DNA of 64,000 nucleotides from Haemonchus contortus (GCA_000469685.2 LS997562.1:41988345-42052344), one strand, 5' to 3'; shown: positions 12,901 to 25,681, counted from the first letter of the stretch. The notes: a model not told the origin generated them from the sequence alone. Program-made: numbers and translations.

Positions 12901-13661
12901 TGGGAGGGTAATATGGATAGGGGAGGCAGCGATTCGAGCTATGATCGTATAATTGGCAAAACGGACTTGAAGAATGATATAAGCTACTGCTTTTTTTCGG
13001 AGGATTTGGAAGGGTTAGCCGATGCACGGCGTCTTCGCGGGGTGTTAATTAGAAGATTACAACATTACAACAGGATATTTATCAAGTAGGAGTTATAGTG
13101 CTGAGGAATTTAATTTGTCATCTTCGTGAAGTCGTACAAGTAAAAGTTTTCTTCGGAGTTAGGCCTTTGTGGTACGCGCCACATATTCGACGTCCCATCA
13201 GGATCATATCAGCGTAGTGGTGGAGACTTGGTCTAGACCGGAACCATAAGGCCCATTCGGTTCAGAAACCATCGTGTTCACTCTCCTTTCAAAGCGCGAT
13301 GTCAGTTTTTCGATTCTAGTGGCTGATCGAATTCGATCCTTGAGCTATGCGTGAAGAACAGCGCAACTCTACGCTACGCAGTTCTCCCCTATTTGTTAGT
13401 TGTGAATCCTTTCGTATGTTTATCTGTACGGAAACCACTAACGTCCCATACAAGTTGTTTCGTTTTTCCTGAATTGCGTGTTATTCGCTTGGGGAACATT
13501 CCGATTAGCACGTCATTTCCCACGGATAACTTCCTGGTCTATCGTCGGATGGCATCACTTTCGTCGAATTACCTTGAAGCTGGTTTTTCTATGACCAGCG
13601 TAGTGAGGAGCTTCGTCAAATACTTTTAGATGCCGGTTTGATTTATTTGTAAGTAAAGAGT
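6913..13661. other. Gene-poor stretch, no gene recognised
   Basis: Nearly 7 kb without a recognisable protein, RNA gene or complete repeat. The open frames (for example 7491-7934 +, 8233-8475 -, 10440-10751 -, 11722-12135 +) are short and lack paired splice signals or family motifs. The minus-strand frame at 8233-8475 has a protein-like hydrophilic composition near its end (around GLDELTTALKKILGSPPKN) and could be an old coding fragment, but I do not recognise it. There is a pyrimidine-rich acceptor-like tract ending at about 9268. Confidence 0.35.
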
Positions 13662-13925
13662 GTCCAGGCTGCGTGGGTGATAGACGCACTAATACACCCA
13701 TGGTCCACAGGTCGATTCCCGGACCGATATCCGTTTAAGGCCAACCAAGCCTTCCATTATTACAGGGTCGATTAGTTGGTGTCAGACTCGCCTAGGAGGA
13801 TCGAAGCACGGTCTTGTAAGTGAGCTGGCCACTGCAAGTCCTTGTATAGGCCACATACGCCACTACGATTCTGGGTGAAAATCAAATGCGAAGCGCATCC
13901 CTCAAATTTTATCGACCAACGCCCA
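13662..13925 (+). mobile_element. tRNA-derived SINE (copy 2)
   Basis: Same family as the element at 6633-6912 but on the + strand. The B box has decayed to GGTCGATTCCC; the body shares GGCCAACCAAGCCTTCCAT, the GGCCACTGCAAGTC stretch and GGCCACATACGCCACTACGATTCTG. It ends near GCGCATCCCTC. Divergence from copy 1 is clear, so it is an older insertion. Confidence 0.7.
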
Positions 13926-14504
13926 GAGACGTTACCCTTCAATCTCTAAGCGTAGTGCATGACGCGTTTCAATAAGGTTCATCACCAGCAAGATTTGTCC
14001 CTCAGTTGAGGTTGGTCTTTCGGGTTCCATCAAGCGGATCGGTTTCAGTCCGACGCTGACGTAATGACGTTTTAGCAGCTAACACTTGGTAATTAGGGCC
14101 ATTCATGGATTCCCTTCCTTTAGAATTCGTTACAAGGAGCTTGAGCAGATGACGTAGGACATGAACTCGGATCCGACAACGAAAGACAAGATTTCAACGT
14201 AGGAAGTACTTGGAAAGCTTTCGGAAAAACAGATAGGAGCAATCAATATGCATGTTTTCCATGGAAGCGGTAAGCGATTCGATAAAGAGAAGTTTACCAG
14301 CTGTCCACAACTGATTTGAAACCATTAGCAAGTTGTAACTATTCAAAGACTACCTAATCAACTCGGCGTACGGGTGCCAGATCCTTTCATTGTTCCTTTC
14401 AGCACCAGGCTATTAGCGATATCCCTTGGAGAGTGTTATCTCTACTGCCAGCACCACATCATCGCTACTTGTTTTATTCGTCTTCCTTCTAGTGTTGATC
14501 CCAT

Positions 14505-14660
14505 GCCATCGTAGAGTCCGCTAGTCTTGTCAGCCTTCCCCAGTTCTTTCTGTGGCATTCCTGCCATTACTTTAACTTCGGCGAGATCCTTCTTGATAAT
14601 GTCCTGCCACCTCTTTTATGGGGCTCGTCGTGGTCGCTTACGCTGAGCCTCAAAGAGACC
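14505..14660 (-). mobile_element. Relic of a LINE reverse-transcriptase C-terminus
   Basis: The minus strand reads RKRPRRAP, a stop, then KRWQDIIKKDLAEVKV. The pattern Arg/Pro-rich stretch, then K-R-W-x-D-x-x-K-K-D-L, is typical of the C-terminal end of non-LTR retrotransposon ORF2 proteins. Only about 50 codons are readable and there is an internal stop, so this is a short dead fragment. The family cannot be assigned. Confidence 0.45.
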
Positions 14661-16953
14661 TGTTACTTGTTTTCAAAGGCGAGATCTAGGTTTCGTGTGA
14701 TTCTTGATCGGTTCCGTTCAAAACCGTCTAGTAGCGAGTATCACTACAATATCTGCGTTGAATGCGTTGTAGTGTTTATTGTTTGTAAACAATTTCACGA
14801 CGGCCCTGTTGATCTTCGTGCCATAAGGTACACGACTGTCTTCTTGTCTGCTGAGAGGTGTTCAGAGAGAAGTTTACTTGTCATTCTGCTCGTAGCTGGA
14901 CTCTTTTCCATTTAGAGCAAGAGGCATGATCATAGACTGGAGTTAGTAGTAGTAATCTACTCATACATATTGTCACTGGTCGATGTAAACTACCTGAGGT
15001 AGGACGGAATTCCCATAGCCGGTTGTATAAGGTGCATTTACGGTGCCACCTTCTAAACACCAGCCCCATCAGATTTCATAAATTAGTGTGGAGGTCGTGC
15101 GCTGAAGCCGAACAGAATTAAATATAATCAGAAGCGAGGACTACGGTAGAACAGAATCCAGTACAGAGTAGTTTGTGGGAATGAGCCGTAAGGTTTTCGC
15201 TTCTACATAGATCATGACTTTTTTGTTCTGCTTGTATTTGCCAAACACCGTCACTCGTAATCAATCGTGACGTTTGTCTTGACTACTAGTCTTTATAAGA
15301 TATTTGTGATGCTCATGCCTCTTATAATTACATCTGTGGACCGCAGTGTAAATACTAGTAGTGAAAGCAGATGTTTGATCGTAGAGTAAACCTGGACATG
15401 CGAGTAACTGTAGGCTCCTTTAACCTCTACTAGAAGACTTTCCAGTTCTTCATTCGTTAATAGTCAATTACTTTTTTCACTTTTTCACAGGTGCTTCTCA
15501 TAGAAGTACCCTCTGCAATCGCCATCTCTCATTACCCAGTCGGCCAGTCAGTCTTAACTAGTGGTTTCCAAAAAGCGAACTATGGTCGTCCCCATCTCTC
15601 TGATGATTAGATTTCTTGATTAGTGAACGACCATCTTACAATACTCTCTGTATCTGAACGAGAAGACGTCCAGCTATCGAGCGCACTATAAGATGGTCGT
15701 CTCCTATTACCCCCTATGTGAGGTCCTTCGTCGCCCCTCTCCGAACGAAAGCCATTCTCAAATATTTGATGCCTAACCGGAGTGAGGGTCTGCTGCCAGA
15801 TGTGATTGACGACGAACCCCCTATTCTAACAAAAAAGACAATCGGGGCAATGGAAAACGTTTCGTCGATGACGTTGGCGAAAGCACACTTTTCAGCACTC
15901 GCCAACTCTGAGTGGGCCATGACCTCTGTTACAGGGGAGAGTTTGAGTAACATTCTTTATCATCGTTTACTTAACTTACTTCTTAAGATATTACCTGCCA
16001 GTACTGATTTGAGATTGAAAGTTCAAGTTCAATTCAACGATGAATTCAAGTTCAATTTGTTTTGGGTTATTATCGACAGCTGTGAAAGGAAGTTCTGTTA
16101 TACATTCTCCTCAAAGTTTTGCCGAAGTCAATCATTTCTTAGGGCAGCCTCACATCCAGTTCAGTCTTTGAGTTGTAACCACTTTACTTCGAAGGACATT
16201 TTTGAGCACGAATTGTCTCCCGCACCGGACGTTCTGGGATATAAGTTAGGAATTGACGTTGTCGGACCTCAAGCCCTCCATCGACGCTTGAAATATTCTA
16301 AAATATCGTTCTGCTGATGAGAATTCTCTCGACTCATCAATTTTCAAACCTCTTTTCTAATTGCATCCACGAAGTAATTCGTTTTAAGACAGTCAAAAAC
16401 CATTCCCCTTCAAGCCCTTCTAATGAATTTGAGAAGGGAATGACTGCCTACGCAATTCTCGGTGAGCTTTGAGAGGACCCACTCGCAATATGCCAGCCCC
16501 TCGGATTGTTCCGTAGTTTTCGACATTGAAACCAAAGTTCGCTGAAGTATATCTTGTGCCTTAATCAAGTGGTCTTCATCTTCTGAAAACGTCGCTCAAC
16601 TGCGATGTGTCTGCTACCAGTCTCCCGCTCTTCTCATAATAGATATGAAGGGCGATCTTCGATCTACTTGGGTTCTATTTTTCAAAGCCCTTCGCTTTCA
16701 CCTTCATTTTTTCAAGTAGATCCACTTCAGCTTGCTTGGTCGGTTTGCCTCTTTCCCTCAAGTCGATGTCGTGCCAAGAAGGTCGATGTCGTTTTCTTAG
16801 CCTTCCGCCTTTTTTGCCCTTCTTTTGTCTTTTTCGTGCTTTTGGTCAGGGTAGTACTTGTTGCGCTGAAGCCACAACTGAAGTCGCTACTTCTCCTTTG
16901 TTTCATCAATCGGACGCGGAGCAGACCGGAATGCCAAAAGGTACATATAAATA
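14661..16953. other. No gene recognised; one long open frame of unknown meaning
   Basis: Contains an open frame of 199 codons on the + strand at 15718-16317, among the longest in the window, with an overlapping minus-strand frame at 15714-15953. Neither shows a known motif, signal peptide or clear splice context. Another open region lies at 16605-17090, reading low-complexity hydrophobic on + and Lys/Arg-rich on -. I treat all of these as unproven. Confidence 0.3.
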
Positions 16954-18235
16954 CAGGGTGGCGAAAAATTACGTGCGCGCGAGTATGGGAGCGATCACGT
17001 GATTGCTTTGAACATCCAAGCCGGCTTTTACGCATCAGTTGCTTTCTTTACACCTTCTATAATCAGCCTGTGAAGAGAAAGTTGCTCTAAAGACCATGGT
17101 GCAGGTCTGCACAAGCTGCGAGGAGATTGCGCGCCTAGCCAGCGGCGGGATGAAGAACACTGCAATTGCGTTGAAGCTCAGAATTTCTTTGAAAACAGTT
17201 CAAAAGATTGTGACGCAATGGAAGGCGGGAGGACACGTCCTAACCAAGCCGGGAAGAGGGAGGAAGCGGACTGTCAACACAAGGAGGTTGCGTGGTGTTA
17301 TCAAGAATAGGATTGACCGTAAGGATGATCGGAGCCTGAACAAAATGGCAGAACAGCTCAAAATCTCCAGAAAACCATTTCAAATGATAGTGAAAAATGA
17401 GCTTGGGCTTCGAAGTTATCGCTTACTAAATGGGCATGCTACTACCGAAAAAGCAAAGCAAAGTCGAAAAGAAAAATGCAAAAAACTGCTGGAGTTTTTC
17501 GAAGTGCGCCGCTTGCAAGACGTTCCTTGGTCTGACGAAAAAGTTTTCACCGCGAAAGTGGCTAAAAACCCTCGGAATCACTGTCAACGCCTTAGTCCAG
17601 CTCTCAAGAACTCCCGCAAGAGAAAAATTGCCACAAGGAGTTTGTTCGCCAAAAGTTTAATGGTCTGGGGTGGTATCAGTGCATCAGGCAAGACTCCGTT
17701 GATTTTCGTAGAAAAAAAAATGTGAAAATTGATGCGAAGTTCTACCAAAAGAAATTTTTGAAAAAACTTAGCTATCCTGAAAGCAAAATCACCCAACTTC
17801 ATTTCCCAGCGGGACTGGGCTTCGGCCCATGCAGCGAGATCCACCATTCACTTTCTCGAGACCGAAATTGGCAACTTCCTGACAAAGGATCTGTGGCCTT
17901 CTAATAGCCCAGATTTGAATCCTTTGGACTTTGCTGTTCGGAGTTATATGGAAGGGGAAGTAAGGAATAGGAACGTGAGAAGTTTGGTGGCTTTGCGAAA
18001 GGAAGCCTGCAAATCTGGGACAGTTTGGGCCTCGGCTACCTTCGGCGCACCGTCGACTCGGTGAAAGGGCGAATCGAAGCCTGTATCGAAGCAGAAGGCG
18101 GGCAATTTGGAAGTTTGTTGTGATTATGTAACGTAATTGTTTGTTGTTTTATGAAAATACTTTTTATTCCATGTTGGTGAACGAATAGTAAAGTTCGAGC
18201 GTTTTTTATGGCGCACGTAATTTTTCGCCACCCTG
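16954..18235 (+). mobile_element. maT-type (DD37D) mariner transposon
   Basis: A 1282-bp element with identical 25-bp terminal inverted repeats starting CAGGGTGGCGAAAAATTACG, flanked by TA at 16952-16953 and 18236-18237. It encodes one transposase on the + strand that fills most of its length. The identical ends and largely readable coding region suggest a fairly recent insertion compared with the Tc3-like element in coq-1. Confidence 0.88.
17096..18123 (+). pseudogene. maT-type transposase, frameshifted
   Basis: Starts with ATG at 17096 and is open for 209 codons. The N-terminal part has a helix-turn-helix (near EEIARLASGGMKNTAIALKL) and an Arg/Lys-rich linker. The first catalytic Asp lies in WSDEKVFT, followed by VWGGISASGKTPLIFVE. 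The frame breaks at a run of nine A (about 17712-17720) and again before about 17810. It then resumes with RDWASAHAARST (second Asp) and NSPDLNPLDFAV (third Asp). There are 37 residues between the second and third Asp, the maT signature. It ends at TGA 18121-18123 after EAEGGQFGSLL. Two or more indels make it inactive as written, unless they are sequence errors in the A-run. Confidence 0.85.
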
Positions 18236-18308
18236 TATAACAAGTAAAATGTTGCTACTCCCATGGAAAAAAATCTATTCAATATTTGTTCTACGCTCAG
18301 AGACATAC

Positions 18309-18352
18309 TTTATTTATTTACTTATTTATTTATTTATTTACTTATTTATTTA
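18309..18352. repeat. Simple repeat (TTTA)n
   Basis: Tetranucleotide microsatellite of ATTT units with a few C interruptions, just outside the maT element. Confidence 0.9.
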
Positions 18353-20092
18353 ACGGTCAGAGCCACTACGATCAGTAGAGACACAGAGCTGCTTTGGAAT
18401 AAATCTGAATTAAAGAAGGAAAAACAAAAGAGCACGGAATTCGGTTGCTTTCGGGAGTTCTAGCTCTTTTTTTTTGAAGAATGTGTTGGTAGTCGTGGAT
18501 GATAATAGATGTGATTTATTCTCAGTCGGCTTATCCTCTGGAGGAAGTTCAGTAGGGGGCTGAGCAATTAGTCGAACGCCCGGAATTTCTCCATCCCTTC
18601 GTGGCCAAAACAATCGAAAAAACTCGAGGACGAATTCGGCGGAGGCTCCGTCAAACGAAGCTTATTTGTACTTATCGGATGCAGGGTAGGCCTTCGACAC
18701 GTGGTGCCCTTTTTCCTTCTTCATAAGGCACCACGTCATCCATCAGCTGGACCAGCTGGTGGTAAAGCTTCGAGCAGCCTTTTTTGTGGTGGCTATTTTT
18801 CAAAAGATCTTTTGCCTTGACATCTGGAATCTGTTTTTGACTTCTGAATCCTCCCAACTCAAGCCTTCGCTAGAGGTTGGCATGCTCAGAAGACAAAATA
18901 GAATTTGGCCGACCAATCGTCGTAGTAAACCCCTGACCATTTCCCTTAGCTGGTAGACTACTCTTTGATAGCCATATCGCTGCTGTCATGGAAAACAAGT
19001 TTCTTTTGATGGTTTTTTGAGTATTCCAGCCTTTGACGATGGCAAATACGCCAAAACGGTTCAAGACGTCCTCTTAAAAGCTCTCAACCATGGAAAAGGC
19101 TTCATGATTTGAACCACCTCACAGTCTGGGTTCAAAGGGTTCTCTTTACAGCCAGGAAGTCATTTATATTCTATTTTGTTAATAATTTATCTTTTTATCA
19201 TACTTCATGTAAGACACAAGGTTTCGAGGCCACTTTTTATTTTCAACCTTATTTTTCTTATTTTTTTAAACTCTGGTAGGATAGCAGACCTCCTTGTTCG
19301 AGAACGAAGGGCCGAACCAGGTAAAGGGCATTGCTGTTGCTTCGGATTACTTCGTTGAATCCTCATGAATTATGGTAATTTTTCCTCCAATGCAGACAAA
19401 TCATTGCTAATTCTTGATCCCTGGCATTTCCATTGGTATCTATCTCATTTGCCCAATTTTCTTGGTTGCTCTATTTTTGTTGTTTGACGTCAATTCAGGA
19501 GAATCTCATTAAGTGAACCATTCATTTTAGGGGAAGGCCAATCCCGTTCTCATCCCCCCAACTCACGTCATCATTCCAGTTATGACTTCTTGGATGAAGA
19601 TAAGAAGGGATGAGAGGATAGAGTTCAGACAAACATCTCCTGTTCGCCTTATTACGAGTATTACGAGACAACGGCTTCTCTTCATATAATCGAGCATCAA
19701 ACATCGACTTCATTCACTTCGTACACAGGCTTAATCCCGTCTGGAATAACGGATATGAGCTCCTAACATCACTGACTATGTTAATTGCTCGTAATTCCTT
19801 GAAATGTACCTCGATTTTTTCTTCATACTCCCACAACATCCGATTCCACGATTTCAGCATGGACAATGAGAAATTGAGAAAGATCGCTTACATGCATTTC
19901 ATCTCGCTGGAATGTTTAGGACCACTTTTTTACCCTCTCAAATATGGATCCCTGCACTCTGGATTAGCAGTTGACCTGATGAGGGATCTATCCTTTGTTT
20001 CATGCTAGAGGGAGGAAGCGCTTCTACCCGAGCGCTTTTGATTGAATTTAGTACAGATAAAAGAAGAGTTCTTTGGCATTGACCAGTTTCGT
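18353..20092. other. No gene recognised; weak minus-strand coding-like fragments
   Basis: Minus-strand frames at 18410-18613 and 18672-18857 have hydrophilic, protein-like composition (for example around PDVKAKDLLKNSHHKKGC), but are separated by stops and frame changes. They match no family I recognise. They could be a decayed gene or transposon gene. Confidence 0.3.
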
Positions 20093-20335
20093 TTCGGGAT
20101 GCGCCATGGTATTTGCCTTCCATTCAGAATCATAGTGGTGTTTGAATGTGTATGAGGTCTGTACAATTATTAGTGTCGGCCAGTTGATGTACAATCAGTG
20201 TATGTATCCTCCCAATAGAGTCTGGCACCAAATTAAAGACCTCGCAGGGAAGGAAGGCTTTGGTGGTATGGGAGAAGATCGAGATATCGACTAATAACAA
20301 TCCAGATTTCGATCCTAAAACCGCCACTTGGCTCC
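20093..20335 (-). mobile_element. tRNA-derived SINE (copy 3, decayed)
   Basis: Same orientation as copy 1. Shared blocks include GGGATGCGCC, TTCCATTCAGAATC, CGGCCAGTTGATGTAC and TATCCTCCCA. The tRNA-like head at the right end is hard to read, so the pol III boxes are lost. Confidence 0.65.
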
Positions 20336-20562
20336 GGCCGAACCCCCTTGACTATACTTCGAAATTTGATTGTTTATGCGTTTATTTATTTCATTTTGCT
20401 ATTACATCCACAGGGAATGTGCTCCTATAACGGGTGCCATTGAATGGCTAAATTGAAATATTTGTCAATTAGATTTAATGGTAATTATAACGAAGTATGT
20501 CATTCGCTAATTGGCCAAATTAGTAATGCTTCAGAGATGAGTAATTAAATAATAGACGGTAA

Positions 20563-20695
20563 TTGTAAGTGATAATAATTTGAGTATTATATTTAAATTA
20601 AATTATTATTAAATTATTATTTACTATTTAATATTATTAAACTATTCATTAAATTACTTATTATACTTATTATTATAAGTAATTATCATTATAGA
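20563..20695. repeat. Very AT-rich stretch
   Basis: About 130 bases made almost only of A and T, with repeated AATTATTA and TATTATTA motifs. No coding potential. Likely low-complexity intergenic DNA. Confidence 0.8.
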
Positions 20696-21238
20696 GTGCA
20701 TTACTGAGAAATCATAGAGCAGTGCGATCTTTTGGCATACGCGGTTTTAAAAATGCCGACTATTGGTATAAAAAATTTTTTTGTATGTTCTTCGCTTTTT
20801 CCTTTCATCAAAGCCTTACCACTTTGCACGTATGCAGTATTTGTTCCCATGCAAATACTCCAGACGGATTAAGTTGTACTTTGCAGTTGTCACGAAGCTT
20901 CGTGCAGTGCTAAAGATCAAATAGGTTGTGCTTGGAGTTCAAATTCCCTGAGAAAAGGGATGAAAAATCGTTGCAGGACCCATTACTTACTTCATCCTAG
21001 TCGAACGACTGTTCATATCCTTTGAGGGCAGATGAGAAGCAGAATTTTTGTTCACATAAGGTAGATCGGAAGTAGATGGGTTGCTGTGTAAAGAGACTGT
21101 TGTTGTCGTTCCCATGGTTTGTACTAACTCTAATCTATTATTAGTCCATAAAAAATCTTAAAAATCTATAGCTTCATGTCTGGAGATCTAAGGATCTGTA
21201 TGCAAATATAATATAAATCCACAGTCTTTCCGGAAGAA

Positions 21239-21312
21239 GAGATTTCAGAAGGATATGTGAGAAAATCTGAATTAAGGATTTCGGACTTTCTCACACATCC
21301 TTTTGAAATCTC
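21239..21312. repeat. Short inverted repeat (26-bp arms)
   Basis: Arms 21239-21264 and 21287-21312 are complementary at 24 of 26 positions around a 22-base loop. It could be a MITE core or an RNA hairpin; nothing else marks it. Confidence 0.7.
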
Positions 21313-21497
21313 ATCCTGCTAAGAAGGGTGTTTAGGAGCCAGATTCATCATATAACAAGATGGACCAAATGAGTCGGACAGAAGTCTTTTGAGGTTGCCT
21401 CCATGGAACAGGGATCATATTCCTAATTCAATATAAATATAAAAAAATCCATATGTCTGAAATACTAAATATCTAAATGTAAATATGACTCAAAACG

Positions 21498-21711
21498 CAA
21501 ACCGACACCTCTGTAATTCTGTATAGAAGCCGAATATGTGGTGCGTACGATCTCCTCCCGTCCCTGCGTGATCAGCTTATTAGCACCAGTTTCATTATTG
21601 AGAAGATATATTGACATCTTCATGAACCGACGATGTAAGCCATCGTAAAAGCGGAAAATGCAAACCAACACCTCTGTAATTCTGAGTAGAAGTCGAATAC
21701 GTGGCGTGTAC
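21498..21711. repeat. Pair of direct repeats of about 50 bp
   Basis: Copies at 21498-21547 and 21661-21711 share CACCTCTGTAATTCTG and then similar GAAG.CGAATA.GTGG sequence, separated by about 110 bp. The TTCTG..TAGAAG core resembles the ATTCTGAATGGAAG stretch of the SINE body, so these may be fragments of that family. Confidence 0.6.
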
Positions 21712-24700
21712 TAACAATGTTTTATTCCAATTCGTAGGGTTAGAAATAAGTATTTAAGGACTTGGAGTGAATCCCCTCAGAACAAGTGTTAAAGAATTGC
21801 TCTAAAGATACTATTCTGACAACTTTCTTAGGAATGTAGGGTATCGCAATGCGTCAGGATGAAGTCCTATATCGCTCTCGGGTGATTTCCAGGATTTGGC
21901 TCCCAATCGGGAGACCTATTTTATGGCTTCGGAAGTCGTTCTAATTTTGACATTCACTTGACTCATCAGCTCAACTTTTTTTCATTTGACTAACAGAAGA
22001 CATCCCATTGACACAAATGTGCTCGTTTTAAACAGCGGAAAATGCAGCTGAGCGCCTTAGTGTCGACCCATCGAAATGAGCTCGTTTGTGAAAAAAATGA
22101 AATGTAAAGGAAATGCTGATGTATTCTAGTGAGTGCTAAGTCCTCAGCTGATACTTTAAACCGTAGTTCGAGCTCGGTGACATCGTCTGCGTCATAACTT
22201 TCAAATGGAAGTTGCTAAAGACGTTCATTGTTGTAAAAGGTGACGATATTAAGCGTTGTTAATGAAAAAAACGCTTAGGATCGAAGAGCTTGGTTAGCAT
22301 CGAAGTCTAATGGCCTATACTGGTTTGATTTACGATCTGCATACACGTGAACGGAGGTGGAGTAGTACAAAGTGGCCTCGTAATGCAATTATGGTTTGGT
22401 GATCAACTCCCTTGAGCCTCCCTCTGGAGGAGCTAAGTCTTCTATAATAGCTATCCCGAACGGCATATTTTTACAACTTTAAAGGCTCGGCTGAAGCGAT
22501 AGCGGTCTGAGTTCAAGGGAAAGTTGAGGTGGTAATTTGCGAGGCGAACATTCAAATTTACCGTCGTTTATTTCAATTTTTTGGGGTTTCTTTACTTTTA
22601 CCTCCTAGTTTTACATATTTCTTGACAAATTTCTTTTTTTCGTGTATCTCATAGCACTGTAAGTCATTTTGGGCCACACACCCGAAGCGCCTCTACGTCC
22701 CGAAGGTTAGTCGAAGGTGTGGCTCATCCCGGAAGGTGATTGATCTCGCCAAAACCTTCAACATATTATTTCTGAATGCATATAAATTTACTATGCCATG
22801 CATGATTACCTACAAGAGTAAAATGTAGGAAACGTAGATCATTGGACGATGTAAGTAGTCATGGAGCTATCTCTCACAGTATATCTTATGCTCGCAACCA
22901 ATTTCCCTTCCTCGTGCTCATAGGTGAAGAAAGGAGGGTGGCCTAAGTGAAATTCTGCTTGAAAGTGCATTTTTAGCTCATAATGCGTATGCGTAGGAAC
23001 GATTATACGGAACCGATTAGTAGTAGAAGCTCTAATCCATCAAAAACCACCATCGGCCCTGTGTCCGAAATGAATTGGCTGGGGCTCAGAACAACCGATT
23101 CATCAGTGCTCGTGCCGTAATGCTACTTTCTTTTGCTCAAAGCCTGCCGTCGTTGCTTTTCCGGCTCAGAAACACTAGAACATAGACAAGCAAGTTCTTC
23201 TTGCGACTAGTGCATCCTATGAACTCGGCTGTGCAGAGGGAATCCCTTCCGTGGGGTTTTCTACGGACTTTTTGCGCTATTCGTCATGGGCGGACAGGCT
23301 TACACTCGAACTCTCGATTCTGAGTCTTCTTCTTGCGGAATGTGTCTCTGAGGTGAACTAAATCCGAGTCTACCCCACTACTAGATACCATTATTGATGG
23401 GATGTACGCATAGGGACACCCTCGAGGCAGCGGGCATCTAGAGATTATGGATAAAGCATCTAAGGTCATAAGCACTTGTGGTTGGTGAATCCTTCCCATG
23501 ACAGCCATTTCACTAATGTGAAGTGGAAAAAGGCTTCTCTTGTAAAATGCGATTACTAGGAGGCTTATTTGACTTCGTCGCAAGCTCTGTATTTCCACGA
23601 AAAGATTAAGATTGGATGTGGCGTGGGTGACTGTTGGAAGTACCAAGTCGCATGCCTTGTCCACTTATGGGATTACAGAGTGTGTGGGCAGTGACAGCGA
23701 CATGTGGCTAGCGAGACAACTATCTAAGAAACCGCGCAGTGTGAGGGCCTCAATACTCCCCCGAAACTCGGGTAGAACAGCTGTTTCACTTTGAATAGGC
23801 TAAGGCGAGGGGGAACATCTTACAGTAGAATTCAATTGTACGAATTCGCAGTTAAGAGATCTTTTCGATTCCGTTCAGGCTCTTCATTTCTCCACCCACC
23901 CTTGGCCCCAACATCTATAGCCTTCAAGTGCGCTGGGTCACGCTCGATTCGATTCAGAAGTTACAACGGGTACAAAGGTGTGGTTCAGATGCGTATTGAT
24001 CGTTCGATCAAGTGGTAACGCCTACGCTCCCTGGTTTCCTCAATCATTCCCTAGTCCTACCAACTACCGTAGACATGATCAACGAGCGTGCTTAGGTATT
24101 CCATACATTTTCTTCCGAGACTCCTTTCTTTGAGTATGCTTATGAAACATTCACTAATATGCTCATGCAGGGGGGCATAACATTATTGAAAATGTAGTCT
24201 TTTTATGCAGAGTTCTCGTTGCTAGAAGGTTCCGGTAATCTTGCATTCGTTATCGATGGTTTTTTAGGCCATTCTATAGAAAAGAGACTGTGTTTTCCTA
24301 ACAAGACACTTGAATTGGGCACATGAGAAGCAGAGTACGGCTTTCCATGCGTCTCTGGCCTTCATTGTGCATCATGGCGTAGGTTGACTATAAACAAAAC
24401 GGGGCAATTGTCAAGAGCTCTTTGATAAAAATATGTTTTTCTGAGTATTAGGATTTCGATGTCTACCAACTTTGCCGAGGCGAAGCAGCGATTTCCTTAC
24501 TACTCTCTTTCTCTTCTCTTCCTTGACTGTCTTCACAAGCGCAGCCAAATTTCAGGGATAACAATAATCTACCTACGTTTATACTAGGCTACAAAATAAC
24601 CTGAAGACTCGCTTTAATATCAGATTTCTTTACTGGCTTTCAATGAACCGAATTGTTAGAGGACGGAAAGGCAAAAGAGTCTGGGAATACTGTTCCCCAT

Positions 24701-25403
24701 GAAGAATGACGTTTTTCCTGGCATCATCTTCCCTTGATTGATCTCCTGCACTACAATTTCGATTCCATAGAGTGTTTCCAGCTAAGTTTTGGTGGACATC
24801 TTCCTCCCTAATTATTCTGACGGAAAAGCTGTTTACCTGCATAGGTGATGACTTGTTTATCTCTCTGTGTTTGAGGTTAATCTGATCTGGAAGGGATTTC
24901 GTAGTAGCGCACTTAAAAACATTGAATATTTTGGTCAATTAAAGCACAAATAAATAAATAAATGAATAAACATGCAAATAAGTAAATAAAAAAGAACCAA
25001 AGAAGCCCATTTTGGTGCGCCGTATTTGTGACAGGACTTCTCTGATCGTCTGCAGTCTCTTCTACCTCACGCGTCGTATTAATCCCAACGTTTGAGTGCC
25101 TTTAACTGCCTCTGTTTGTATTTTTTTCTAATTTATAATACAGTTCACTACAACCATTATATGACCGATGTGACAACCTCATTTTTAACTTTTTCCCTAG
25201 AACTCCACATTACCATACAGAATTCTTCTTAAGACCTCGTTTTGTTCCCAACGACATGATTCGCCATGAATGGTTCCTTTTCAGCCATCTTTTGTATGCC
25301 TTTTTCCGGATTTATTTCTCTGAATTTGATTAATTACTCTAAATCGCATAGTGCAATACATTTTACGAACGTATATCACGGACAGTACATAATATTTGAC
25401 GGT
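21712..25403. other. No gene recognised
   Basis: Open frames such as 23284-23664 (-), 23612-23794 (+) and 24630-24938 (-) show no motif, signal peptide or splice structure. A (TAAA)n-like low-complexity run lies at about 24948-24990. I see nothing else in this stretch. Confidence 0.35.
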
Positions 25404-25681
25404 ATTTACTCGGGATGTGTACCGATTCGTGCGATTCTGAGTGCGCGCGGCAAATTGCGCGGCGGAATTCGTGATTATTCGAAGGACTCTGACGCCTATT
25501 ATTGGGGCACAAACTTGAAGTAGAATAGTTGGGTATGGTCAGCTGATCCTACTAATCTACTCAACTTCAAGTTTGTGCTCCAATAGTAGGCGTCAGAGTC
25601 GTTCGAATCATCACGGATTCCGCCTCGCAATTTGCCGCGCGCACCCAGAATCGCACGAATCGTGCGTCCCCCATTTACTCG
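25404..25681. mobile_element. Foldback (long-inverted-repeat) element with 9-bp flanking repeat
   Basis: Two arms of about 100 bp, 25423-25522 and 25563-25662, are about 93 percent complementary around a 40-base spacer. The direct repeat ATTTACTCG flanks the structure at 25404-25412 and 25673-25681, consistent with a 9-bp target-site duplication. The termini begin GG/GGGG. A 9-bp duplication with long inverted arms fits a Mutator-like non-autonomous element; this is inference. The arms are GC-rich compared with the neighbourhood. The open frame 25266-25523 runs into the left arm and is not a gene. Confidence 0.65.

Noticed and set aside
15718..16317. 199-codon open frame on the + strand
   Set aside because: No motif, no splice or trans-splice context of note, and an overlapping open frame on the other strand; length alone is not enough in 64 kb.
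17700..17725. Programmed frameshift at the A-run of the maT transposase
   Set aside because: A second frame break follows before the second catalytic Asp, so simple decay or sequence error explains it better.
23284..23664. 126-codon minus-strand open frame
   Set aside because: No recognised family, no acceptor or donor support, composition not clearly coding.
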